64,000 nt of DNA, taken from Thermohalobaculum sp963700775. GTDB taxonomy: Bacteria > Pseudomonadota > Alphaproteobacteria > Rhodobacterales > Rhodobacteraceae. The DNA lies in NCBI GenBank assembly GCA_963700775.1, contig CAVOYU010000005.1:62001-126000 (forward strand). The letters run 5' to 3'. This document shows, in pieces, positions 1-7,461 of the stretch (the stretch's first letter is position 1; each line of letters starts with the position of its first letter). The translations under genes and the position numbers were made by a program. A model generated the notes under the pieces. The model was not told the origin of the DNA. It searched no databases and saw nothing but the letters and a program-made list of their open reading frames with translations.

Positions 1-719
1 GGCTGCCGCCGATCGAGGGGCCGGCGATCCTCTGCCTGCAGGCCGGCAATGTGAACTCGGGCGCCTTCGATCCGGCCGGGCCGATTGCCGAGGCAGCGCA
101 TGCGGCGGGCGCCTGGGTCCATGTTGACGGCGCTTTTGGTCTCTGGGCGCTGGCGGCTCCGGAGCTTGCCGGGCTGGCCGCGGGAGTGAGTGCGGCGGAC
201 TCCTGGGCCACCGATGCGCACAAATGGCTGAACGTGCCTTATGATTCCGGCATTGCGCTGGTCCGCGACCCGGCTGCGCTTCGTCGCGCCATGTCGATCA
301 GCGGCGCCTATCTGCTGCCGAGCGCCGAGCGGGACGCGATCGAATACACGCCGGAAAGCTCGCGCCGGGCGCGCGGCATCGAGATCTGGGCGGCGCTGAG
401 CGGACTCGGCCGGGCTGGGCTCGCGGAGCTCGTGGCCCGGAACTGCCGCCAGGCGCGGGATTTCGCTGACCGGCTCGGGCAGGGCGGGATCGAGGTGCTG
501 AACGAGGTGGTGCTGAACCAGGTGGTGGTCGCGTTCGGCGACGACGACCGGACCCGCCGGGTGATCGCCGCCGTGCAGCGCGACGGCACCTGCTGGTGCG
601 GCGGCACGGTGTGGCAGGGCCGGGCGGCGATGCGGATCAGTGTCAGTTCCTGGGCGACGACGGACGCGGATGTTGCGCGCTCGGCGGCGGCGATCCTGGC
701 GGCGGCCGGGAAGGGGTGA
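1..719 (+). CDS. PLP-dependent decarboxylase, C-terminal part (5' end outside window)
   Basis: The frame is open from base 3 and ends at TGA 717-719, giving about 238 residues of a group II (DOPA/glutamate-type) PLP decarboxylase. The motif VHVDGAFGLW contains the Asp expected to contact the pyridine nitrogen. TDAHKWLN contains the Schiff-base lysine, codon 222-224. The remaining C-terminal small domain is intact. Family members decarboxylate aromatic or acidic amino acids in the cytoplasm; the substrate cannot be told from this fragment. A GTG at 51 could be mistaken for a start, but the homologous sequence continues upstream of it (CLQAGNVNSGAF), so the gene is truncated by the window edge. 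Confidence 0.85.
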   Translation, partial: LPPIEGPAILCLQAGNVNSGAFDPAGPIAEAAHAAGAWVHVDGAFGLWALAAPELAGLAAGVSAADSWATDAHKWLNVPYDSGIALVRDPAALRRAMSISGAYLLPSAERDAIEYTPESSRRARGIEIWAALSGLGRAGLAELVARNCRQARDFADRLGQGGIEVLNEVVLNQVVVAFGDDDRTRRVIAAVQRDGTCWCGGTVWQGRAAMRISVSSWATTDADVARSAAAILAAAGKG

Positions 720-875
720 GCTGGCGGCCCGGCGCGGGCGATGGGTTGAGGACGCTCCGGCGCCGGCCTTGGCCCCATGCGGAAAAATTCGGCGTTCGCC
801 ATTGCTGCGTCTGGCGCGCGGCGGAGCACCGCCCTTCGGGCCCCATTCGCAGTCTGGTTCCGGCGAGCCGCAACC

Positions 876-1013
876 CTATTTCTTTTGCTTCCCGGTTCGG
901 TCCCGCGACTCTGTCAGCCGGGAAGCCGGTGCCGACTTTGCCGCCGGCGACTGCGTCTTGGCCTGCTTGGGTTTCTTGACTTCGCGGTTGCTCCGCTTCT
1001 GGCCCTTGGCCAT
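876..1013 (-). CDS. Small basic lysine-rich protein, 45 aa
   Basis: A 45-residue protein beginning MAKGQKRSNREVKKPKQAK, almost entirely charged or polar and ending in GKQKK. Short proteins opening MAKGQ.R.N.E.KKPK recur in proteobacterial genomes as conserved hypotheticals; no function is established that I know of. The ATG at 1013 is chosen because GGGAGG lies about 9 bases upstream on the minus strand, and because the open frame upstream of it looks unlike protein. It sits alone, opposite trpB, in a 569-base gap between larger genes. The high Lys/Arg content suggests nucleic-acid or ribosome contact, which is inference only. Confidence 0.6.
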   Translation of the reverse strand: MAKGQKRSNREVKKPKQAKTQSPAAKSAPASRLTESRDRTGKQKK

Positions 1014-1288
1014 CGTCTTGATCCTCCCGGCTGTCAATGGAATCAGGTCAGCCCGTGCTGTCTGCATCCTTCGAACCATAGCAGACGCCCACGATCGATC
1101 ACCCCACAATCTCGTTCGGGTCGTGAACCGACGTTCCGTCTGCGGATGCCCGGTCCCGGGTACGCCGCCATCGACCGGCTCCGACCCACCACCTGCCGTC
1201 CGATCCGCGTTACCTTCGCAATCCGGGATGACGGATCGGTTTCCGGGCGCTAAAGAGGGGCGCGAGTTTCCGACAGGAGCGTGACCCC

Positions 1289-2509
1289 ATGCACCAGGAC
1301 ATGCCGAACAGCTTCCGCACCGGCCCCGACGAGCGCGGGCGCTTCGGTCAGTTCGGCGGGCGTTTCGTCTCCGAGACGCTGATGCCGCTGATCCTCGACC
1401 TCGAGGCGGAATACGAAAGGGCCAAGACCGACCCGTCCTTCTGGGCCGAGATGGAGGATCTGTGGAAGCACTATGTCGGCCGCCCCTCGCCGCTGTACTT
1501 CGCCGAGCGGCTGACCGAGCGGCTGGGCGGCGCCAAGGTCTACTTCAAGCGCGACGAGCTGAACCACACCGGCGCGCACAAGATCAACAACGTGCTGGGT
1601 CAGATCCTGCTTGCCCGCCGCATGGGCAAGACCCGGATCATCGCCGAGACCGGCGCCGGCCAACACGGGGTCGCCACCGCCACCGCTTGCGCCCGCTTCG
1701 GATTGAAATGCGTGGTCTTCATGGGCAAGACCGACGTCGAGCGGCAGAAGCCGAACGTCTTCCGGATGAAGCTGCTGGGCGCCGAGGTGGTGCCGGTGAC
1801 CTCGGGCCGCGCCACTCTGAAGGACGCCATGAACGAGGCGCTGCGTGACTGGGTGACCAATGTGCGTGACACCTTCTACTGCATCGGCACGGTGGCAGGC
1901 CCGCATCCCTATCCGGCGATGGTGCGGGACTTCCAGTCGATCATCGGGCGGGAGACCCGCGAACAGATGATGGAGCGGGAAGGGCGGCTGCCCGACAGCC
2001 TGGTTGCCTGCATCGGCGGCGGCTCGAACGCCATGGGCCTGTTCCACCCGTTCCTCGACGACAAGGAGGTGCGGATCATCGGCGTCGAGGCCGGCGGCCA
2101 CGGCGTCGACGACCGCAACGAGCACGCAGCGAGCCTCACGGGCGGCCGGCCCGGCGTGCTGCACGGCAACCGGACCTATCTGCTGCAGGACGCTGACGGG
2201 CAGATCCTCGAGGGGCATTCGATCTCGGCCGGGCTCGACTATCCGGGCATCGGACCGGAGCACGCCTGGCTCCACGACATGGGTCGGGTCGAGTATGTGA
2301 GCGTCACCGACGACGAGGCGCTGGCGGCATTCAAGCTCTCCTGCGTCACCGAGGGCATCATACCGGCCCTTGAACCCAGCCACGCTTTGGCGCATGTGGC
2401 CAAGATCGCGCCGAATCTCCCGCCCGACCACCTCTTGGTGATGAACATGTGCGGCCGGGGCGACAAGGACATCTTCACCGTGGCTGAGGCGCTGGGCGCC
2501 GGCATCTGA
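1289..2509 (+). CDS. trpB: Tryptophan synthase beta chain
   Basis: 406 residues, normal length for TrpB, which condenses indole with serine to tryptophan using PLP in the alpha2-beta2 complex. The PLP lysine is in HTGAHKINN (K98). The catalytic Glu is in ETGAGQHG (E120). The phosphate-binding loop GGGSNAMG is at 243-250. The family opening GRFGQFGGRFVSETLMP is at 18-34. The ATG at 1289 has AGGAG about 10 bases upstream; an in-frame ATG at 1301 is a weaker alternative. TrpA follows 450 bases downstream, but unusually a small YodC-like gene lies between the two. No trpF is visible upstream. Confidence 0.97.
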   Translation: MHQDMPNSFRTGPDERGRFGQFGGRFVSETLMPLILDLEAEYERAKTDPSFWAEMEDLWKHYVGRPSPLYFAERLTERLGGAKVYFKRDELNHTGAHKINNVLGQILLARRMGKTRIIAETGAGQHGVATATACARFGLKCVVFMGKTDVERQKPNVFRMKLLGAEVVPVTSGRATLKDAMNEALRDWVTNVRDTFYCIGTVAGPHPYPAMVRDFQSIIGRETREQMMEREGRLPDSLVACIGGGSNAMGLFHPFLDDKEVRIIGVEAGGHGVDDRNEHAASLTGGRPGVLHGNRTYLLQDADGQILEGHSISAGLDYPGIGPEHAWLHDMGRVEYVSVTDDEALAAFKLSCVTEGIIPALEPSHALAHVAKIAPNLPPDHLLVMNMCGRGDKDIFTVAEALGAGI

Positions 2510-2519
2510 AGGAAATCAA

Positions 2520-2888
2520 GTGGCGAAGTTCAACATCGGGGACCTGGTGGTCCTGAAATCCGGCTCGATGCGCATGTGCGTCGAGAGCGCCGACGACGAG
2601 GCGATCTCGACGGTCTGGTGCAACGAGGGCTTGATCGGGCGTGACCGGTTCGACCCGGCCCTGCTGAACAAGTGGGAGCACCGCGAGGACGACGGCGGCC
2701 GCCCCAGGGCGCCCCGCGGCGACCGTGATGGCGGCGGCCGCAAACCGCCCTATCGCGGCGACCGGGACGACCGTGGCCCGGATCGCGGAGGCGACAAGGG
2801 CGCCAAGGGCGGCGACGACCGCCCGCGCAAGACCGGCTGGGACGGCAAGCCGCGCGAAAAGAAGTATTTCCGCAAGAACGAGGACTGA
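2520..2888 (+). CDS. YodC-like (DUF2158) protein with disordered RGD-rich tail
   Basis: 122 residues starting at GTG 2520, 10 bases after the trpB stop, with AAGGA just upstream. Residues 1 to about 48 (FNIGDLVVLKSGSMRMCVE ... TVWCNEG) match the small beta-barrel DUF2158/YodC family, usually about 60 residues. Residues from about 57 onward are low complexity, dominated by Arg, Gly, Asp and Lys (GDRD, RGDRDDRGPDRGGD), and end basic (REKKYFRKNED). Such tails resemble RGG-type RNA-binding extensions, but no function is proven. Its position between trpB and trpA suggests cotranscription with tryptophan synthase. The core family call is fairly safe; the tail is unexplained. Confidence 0.75.
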   Translation: MAKFNIGDLVVLKSGSMRMCVESADDEAISTVWCNEGLIGRDRFDPALLNKWEHREDDGGRPRAPRGDRDGGGRKPPYRGDRDDRGPDRGGDKGAKGGDDRPRKTGWDGKPREKKYFRKNED

Positions 2889-2958
2889 GCCGGGGCGAAA
2901 CCGGCGCCCGGCCGCCTCTCCGCGCGGGAGGGCCGCGATTGAGTGAAGGGGGGTAGCC

Positions 2959-3750
2959 ATGTCCCGCATCGATGTGCGCTTTGCGAGGCTGAAGTCCGAG
3001 GGCCGCCGGGCCTTCATTTCGTTCGTCATGGCGGGCGACCCGAATTACGAGACCTCGCTCGAGATCCTGCGCGGGCTGCCTGACGCCGGGGTCGATCTGA
3101 TCGAGCTCGGCATGCCCTTCACTGACCCGATGGCCGACGGCCCCTCGATCCAGCGCGCCGGGCAGCGGGCGCTGGAGGCGGGCCAGACCATGGCCAGGAC
3201 GCTGGAGATGGTGCGCGCCTTCCGCGAGGAGGACACCCTGACCCCGGTGATCCTGATGGGCTACTACAACCCGATCTACTCGATGGGGGTTGACGCCTTC
3301 CTGAGGGCGGCGAAGGAGGCCGGGGTCGACGGGCTGATCGTGGTCGACCTGCCGCCCGAGGAGGATGACGAGCTATGCCTGCCGGCGAACAAGGCGGGGC
3401 TGAACTTCATCCGGCTCGCGACGCCGACCACCGATGACCGCCGCCTACCGAAGGTTCTGCAGAACACCTCCGGCTTCGTCTACTACGTCTCCATCACCGG
3501 CATAACCGGCGCCGCCGCCGCCCGGTCGGGTGAGGTCGGCCCGGAGGTGGCACGGATCAAGGCGCAGACCAGCCTGCCGGTCTGCGTCGGCTTCGGCGTG
3601 AGGACCCCGGAGAACGCCGCCGACATCGCCTCGGTCGCCGACGGCGTGGTCGTGGGTTCCGCCATCGTCGATCGCATCGGCAAGGGCGACAGCCCGGCCG
3701 AGGTACTGAAATTCGTCCGCTCGCTGGCTGGAGGCGCCCACAGCGTCTGA
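2959..3750 (+). CDS. trpA: Tryptophan synthase alpha chain
   Basis: 263 residues, the usual TrpA length. It cleaves indole-3-glycerol phosphate to indole and glyceraldehyde-3-phosphate and channels indole to TrpB. Catalytic E49 lies in LIELGMPFTDP and D60 in PMADGPSIQ, exactly at the canonical numbers. The C-terminal phosphate-binding region GFGVRTPE and VVGSAIV is intact. The ATG at 2959 follows a purine-rich GAAGGGGGG. It is separated from trpB by the YodC-like gene and a 70-base gap, so the three genes are probably one transcript. Confidence 0.97.
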   Translation: MSRIDVRFARLKSEGRRAFISFVMAGDPNYETSLEILRGLPDAGVDLIELGMPFTDPMADGPSIQRAGQRALEAGQTMARTLEMVRAFREEDTLTPVILMGYYNPIYSMGVDAFLRAAKEAGVDGLIVVDLPPEEDDELCLPANKAGLNFIRLATPTTDDRRLPKVLQNTSGFVYYVSITGITGAAAARSGEVGPEVARIKAQTSLPVCVGFGVRTPENAADIASVADGVVVGSAIVDRIGKGDSPAEVLKFVRSLAGGAHSV

Positions 3751-3802
3751 CGGGCGCGCCACGCTCTCGCCCTTGCATCGGGACCGCACGGACCCCACTT
3801 CG

Positions 3803-3817
3803 TTAACGAAGGTTAAC
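3803..3817. promoter_or_regulatory. CtrA-like half-site pair TTAA-N6-TTAAC
   Basis: Just upstream of the secreted nuclease gene lie TTAA at 3803-3806 and TTAAC at 3813-3817, spaced by 6 bases, inside a short direct repeat of GTTAACG. The classic CtrA site of Alphaproteobacteria is TTAA-N7-TTAAC, so this is one base short. It is AT-rich against a GC-rich background. A binding role is inference. Confidence 0.3.
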
Positions 3818-3833
3818 GGGGGTTACCGTTCCG

Positions 3834-4511
3834 ATGCGGCGTCTGCTCGCCATTTGCGCTTCCGTCCTGCTGTGCGCGGGAAGCCCGGCGATGTCGCTCG
3901 AGCTCTCCGGCAGGGCGGTGGTGGTCGACGGCGACACGCTCGCGCTCGGTGCCGAGACCCTGCGTCTCTTCGGCATCGATGCGCCGGAGGCGGGTCAGAT
4001 CTGCACCGATGGTGCCGGGCGCGACTACGACTGCGGCGCGGCCGCGACGCGGGCGCTCGAGGCGATGGTGGCTGGCGGCCGCATCGACTGTAGCGGCGAC
4101 GGGCGCGACCGCTACGGCCGGCTGATCGCCATCTGCCGTCGGGATGGCCGCGATCTCAACCGCGAGATGGTCGCCGCCGGCTGGGCGCTGGCCTTCCTGC
4201 GTTATTCAGGCGCCTATGCCGCCGAGGAGTCCGGCGCCGCCTCGGCCCGCCGCGGCCTCTGGGCCGGCGGCTTCGAAGCGCCCTGGGATTTTCGCCAGGC
4301 CGCGCGGCCGCGCGTCAGCACGATGAACGAGGCCGGCGCCGCATCCGGCCAGTGCAGCATCAAGGGCAACATCTCGCAGAACGGCCGGATCTACCATCTG
4401 CCCGGATCGCCCGACTACGCGGCGACCCGCATCAACCCCTCCCGAGGCGAGCGCTGGTTCTGCTCCGAAGCGGAGGCTCGTGCGGCCGGCTGGCGCCCGG
4501 CGCGGAACTGA
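3834..4511 (+). CDS. Secreted thermonuclease-family protein with C-terminal sunset-type domain
   Basis: 225 residues. A signal peptide (about 1-21, LLAICASVLLCAGSPAMS) predicts export. Residues 25 to about 140 are an SNase-like fold: VVDGDTLAL, LRLFGIDAPEAGQ (Arg and Glu matching staphylococcal nuclease active-site positions) and DRYGRLIA (second Arg). The C-terminal 50 residues (CSIKGNISQNG, IYHLPGS, ERWFCSEAEARAAGWRPA) match the small cysteine-containing module called a sunset domain, often appended to bacterial thermonucleases. Expected activity is Ca-dependent phosphodiester cleavage outside the cytoplasm. The ATG at 3834 directly opens the signal peptide. A CtrA-like repeat sits 17 bases upstream. 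Confidence 0.85.
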   Translation: MRRLLAICASVLLCAGSPAMSLELSGRAVVVDGDTLALGAETLRLFGIDAPEAGQICTDGAGRDYDCGAAATRALEAMVAGGRIDCSGDGRDRYGRLIAICRRDGRDLNREMVAAGWALAFLRYSGAYAAEESGAASARRGLWAGGFEAPWDFRQAARPRVSTMNEAGAASGQCSIKGNISQNGRIYHLPGSPDYAATRINPSRGERWFCSEAEARAAGWRPARN

Positions 4512-4588
4512 GGGACCGGCGTTGGCTGCGCTTCAGCGCGCCGCTCCGCCCGCGGGCACGAGGCACATGAATGCGCACCCTGCGGCGA

Positions 4589-5440
4589 TCATGCGCTGTG
4601 GGCGAAATCCCAGTAGAGCTCGCGCGCGCGGCGGGCCATAGGGCCGAACTGCAGGTGGCGGTCGTCGAAGCGGAGGATCGGCTGCACCTTGATCGCGTTG
4701 CCGGTGGCGAAGATCTCGTCGGCGTCCTCGAAATCCTGCAGTGTCAGGCTGGTCTCGTTGACCGTCACCCCGTCGCCCCTGAGCAACCCGATCACACGCT
4801 GGCGGGTAATGCCGTTCAGGAAGCAGCCGGTGGGGACCGGCGTGAACACCTCGCCGTCGCGGGCCATGAAGATGTTCGAGGTCGCGGTTTCGGCCACGTT
4901 GCCGATGGCATCGAGCACGATGGCGTTGTCGAAGCCCTTGGACTTCGCCTCGCGCAGCATCCGGGCATTGTTCGGGTACAGGCAGCCCGCCTTCACGTCG
5001 ACCGGCATGCAGTCGAGGGTCGGCCGACGGTAGCGGGTCCGGGTGATCGAGAAACCCTTCGCCGGCGGCATCGGCCGCTCCTCGAGGCAGAGCGCGAAGG
5101 CGGTCGAGTCCGGGTCTGGCGGGATCATGTAGTCCTGGCCGCGCCGAGCCCAGAGCATCGGGCGGATGTAGATGCCGGTGCCGCTGGCGAACTTCCGCAC
5201 GCCCTCGGCCGCGAGGCTGGTGACCTCCTCGTCGGACAGCACCGGCCTCAGGTCCATGCGGCGGGCGGATTCGTTGGCCCGCGCGCAATGCAGGTCGAGA
5301 TCGGGCGTCACGCCCTCGAAGGCCCGCGCACCGTCGAACACCAGCGAGCCGAGCCAGGTTCCGTGGTCGGCGGCGCCCAGGATCGGCGTGTTTCCCTCGT
5401 GCCAATCACCCTCGTAATAAGTCCAGATCTGCGCGGCCAT
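4589..5440 (-). CDS. Fold-type IV aminotransferase, branched-chain aminotransferase-like
   Basis: 283 residues of the IlvE/DAAT fold-IV PLP family. The PLP lysine is K150 in MPVDVKAG. Downstream, ARMLREAKSKGFDNAIVLD and NVAETATSNIF match the IlvE pattern, with the phosphate-binding GITRQRVI after it. The ATG at 5440 is preferred over one 11 codons upstream because ACGGAG lies 9 bases before it. Family enzymes transaminate Leu/Ile/Val, though D-amino-acid and omega-transaminase relatives share the fold, so substrate is not certain. It is convergent with the nuclease gene and divergent from the hydrolase gene. Confidence 0.8.
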   Translation of the reverse strand: MAAQIWTYYEGDWHEGNTPILGAADHGTWLGSLVFDGARAFEGVTPDLDLHCARANESARRMDLRPVLSDEEVTSLAAEGVRKFASGTGIYIRPMLWARRGQDYMIPPDPDSTAFALCLEERPMPPAKGFSITRTRYRRPTLDCMPVDVKAGCLYPNNARMLREAKSKGFDNAIVLDAIGNVAETATSNIFMARDGEVFTPVPTGCFLNGITRQRVIGLLRGDGVTVNETSLTLQDFEDADEIFATGNAIKVQPILRFDDRHLQFGPMARRARELYWDFAHSA

Positions 5441-5547
5441 CTGCGTTGTCTCCGTCCGAATTCGTGCCGACACTGCGCCAAGCCGGCCGGGGACACAAGT
5501 CGCGCGGCCGATTTCGCGGTCACGAAGCTGCTGAGGGAGGGCGCAGC

Positions 5548-6366
5548 ATGGCGATCCACCGGCTCGACGACGAGAATGGCCTCTACCATCTCCACACCCC
5601 GCCGGCGCGGCCTGCCGCCCCCACCTTCGTCTTCGTCAATGCACTGACCGGCTCGACCGAACACTGGGAGAAGGCGATCGCCCCGTCTCTGCGCGAAGGC
5701 GGCTTCGGCACCCTCAGCTACAATTTCCGCGGCCAGGCGGAGAGCCCGTTCGCCCCGGGCACCGCCCTGACACCGACGCTGATCGTGGACGACCTGACCC
5801 GGCTGATGTCGGCGCTGCGGCCGCAGCGCCCGGTGCTGGTCGGGCTCTCCATCGGCGGGCTCTTCGCCGCTCATGCGGTACTGGCGGGGGTGGAGGCCGA
5901 GGGGCTGGTGTTCCTCAACACGCTCCGCGTGATCGGCCCCAGGATCGCCTGGATCAATGATGCCCTGCCGCTGATCGCCGCCCATGGCGGCGTGCAGCTG
6001 TTCATGGATGTGAGCTTCCCGCTGGTGGTGAATCAGGAATTCGCCGCCGCCGCGCGGCCGAACTTTCTCAGGGGAAACTACCAGCCGATGGATCCGGACC
6101 ACCCGCATCTCAACCTGATGCGCCATGCGAAAGATGCCGACTGGGACATCGACTGGAGATCCCTGAAGCTGCCGGTGCTGAACGTCACCGGTCTGCAGGA
6201 CCGGGTGTTCTACGATGCCGAGGTGGTGGACCACCTGTTCGCCCTGCTGCCCGACGCACGGCGCGAGGACTGGGCCGATTGCGGCCACATGGTGCCGCTG
6301 GAGCGTCCGGAGCGGCTTGCAGAAAGCCTCGCCCGCTTCGGAGCGGAGATCGAGGCTGCCGGGTAG
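5548..6366 (+). CDS. Alpha/beta hydrolase
   Basis: 272 residues with the alpha/beta hydrolase layout. The nucleophile elbow is GLSIGG (S101). The acid is probably the Asp in GLQDRVFYDAEV, and the catalytic His is in DCGHMVPLERPERL near the C terminus. The oxyanion region FVNALTGSTEHWEK follows the first strand. The ATG at 5548 has GGGAGGG 6 bases upstream; the open frame further upstream overlaps the divergent aminotransferase leader and looks non-coding. Substrate is unknown; relatives include 3-oxoadipate enol-lactonase-like esterases. No signal peptide, so cytoplasmic. Confidence 0.8.
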   Translation: MAIHRLDDENGLYHLHTPPARPAAPTFVFVNALTGSTEHWEKAIAPSLREGGFGTLSYNFRGQAESPFAPGTALTPTLIVDDLTRLMSALRPQRPVLVGLSIGGLFAAHAVLAGVEAEGLVFLNTLRVIGPRIAWINDALPLIAAHGGVQLFMDVSFPLVVNQEFAAAARPNFLRGNYQPMDPDHPHLNLMRHAKDADWDIDWRSLKLPVLNVTGLQDRVFYDAEVVDHLFALLPDARREDWADCGHMVPLERPERLAESLARFGAEIEAAG

Positions 6367-6469
6367 GCTCCGCGAGGCGGCGCGCCCGGCCGGTGTCCCG
6401 CAGCGCCGCATTGCGCGGCGCGGCGCGGGCCGCTATTTAGCGCGGGAAGCCTCTCATCGCGGAGCGCGC

Positions 6470-7459
6470 ATGAACTGGATCACCGAATTCGTCCCGCCGA
6501 AGATCAAGTCGTTCTTCCAGCGGCGCGACACGCCCGAGAATCTCTGGACCAAATGCGAGAGCTGCGGCCAGATGATCTTCCATCGCGAGCTGGCAGAGAA
6601 CCTGAATGTATGCCCGGGCTGCGATTTCCATATGGCGATCACACCCCGGTCCCGGTTCAAGTCACTGTTCGACGGCGGTGTGTTCCACGAGGTCGAGTTC
6701 CCCGATCCGCTTGCCGATCCCCTGCATTTCCGGGACGAGAAGCGCTACTCGGACCGGATGAAGGATGCCCGAAAGAAGACCAGCGAGCATGAGGCGATGC
6801 TGGTTGTCCATGGCCAGATCTTCGGGCTCGAGACGGTCTCGGCCGGGCAGGACTTCAGCTTCATGGGCGGCTCGATGGGGATGGCGGTCGGCAATGCGCT
6901 GCTCGCCGCCGCCGAGACCGCGGTGAAGAAGAAGGCGCCGCTGGTCGTCTTCACCGCCGCCGGGGGCGCGCGGATGCAGGAGGGCATCCTGAGCCTGATG
7001 CAGATGCCGCGTGCCACCATCGCGGTCGAGATGGTGCGCGAGGCGCGGCTGCCCTATGTGGTGGTCCTGACCCATCCGACCACCGGCGGCGTCACCGCCT
7101 CCTACGCCATGCTGGGCGACGTGCAGATCGCCGAACCCGACGCGCTGATCTGCTTCGCCGGCCCGCGCGTGATCGAGCAGACCATCCGCGAGACCCTGCC
7201 CGAGGGCTTCCAGCGTTCGGAATACCTGCTCGATCACGGCATGATCGACCGGGTGGTGCCGCGCGGTAAGATGCGCGAGGAGCTGGGCACCATCCTGCGC
7301 ATCCTGATGAAGCAGCCGCCGATGGTGCGCGGCGACCTTCCGGCCCCGGAAGCGGAGGCCCCGTCGAAGCCGTCCGGGCCGTCGAAGCCCGGAGAGCCGT
7401 CGAAGCCCAAGGGACCGTCGGCGCCGGAGAAGCCGAAGGCGAAGGGCGGGAGCCTCTGA
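6470..7459 (+). CDS. accD: Acetyl-CoA carboxylase carboxyltransferase subunit beta
   Basis: 329 residues. AccD with AccA transfers the carboxyl group from biotin to acetyl-CoA, the first committed step of fatty acid synthesis. The N-terminal zinc ribbon has C29, C32, C48 and C51 (CESCGQ ... CPGC). The carboxyltransferase core contains FMGGSMGMAVG and AAGGARMQEGI. The ATG at 6470 gives the standard MNWITEFVPPKIK opening. The last 40 residues are a repetitive Pro/Ser/Lys tail (PSKPSGPSKPGEPSKPKGPS), longer than in E. coli. folC begins 2 bases after the stop, a common alphaproteobacterial accD-folC pair. Confidence 0.96.
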   Translation: MNWITEFVPPKIKSFFQRRDTPENLWTKCESCGQMIFHRELAENLNVCPGCDFHMAITPRSRFKSLFDGGVFHEVEFPDPLADPLHFRDEKRYSDRMKDARKKTSEHEAMLVVHGQIFGLETVSAGQDFSFMGGSMGMAVGNALLAAAETAVKKKAPLVVFTAAGGARMQEGILSLMQMPRATIAVEMVREARLPYVVVLTHPTTGGVTASYAMLGDVQIAEPDALICFAGPRVIEQTIRETLPEGFQRSEYLLDHGMIDRVVPRGKMREELGTILRILMKQPPMVRGDLPAPEAEAPSKPSGPSKPGEPSKPKGPSAPEKPKAKGGSL

Positions 7460-7461
7460 GC

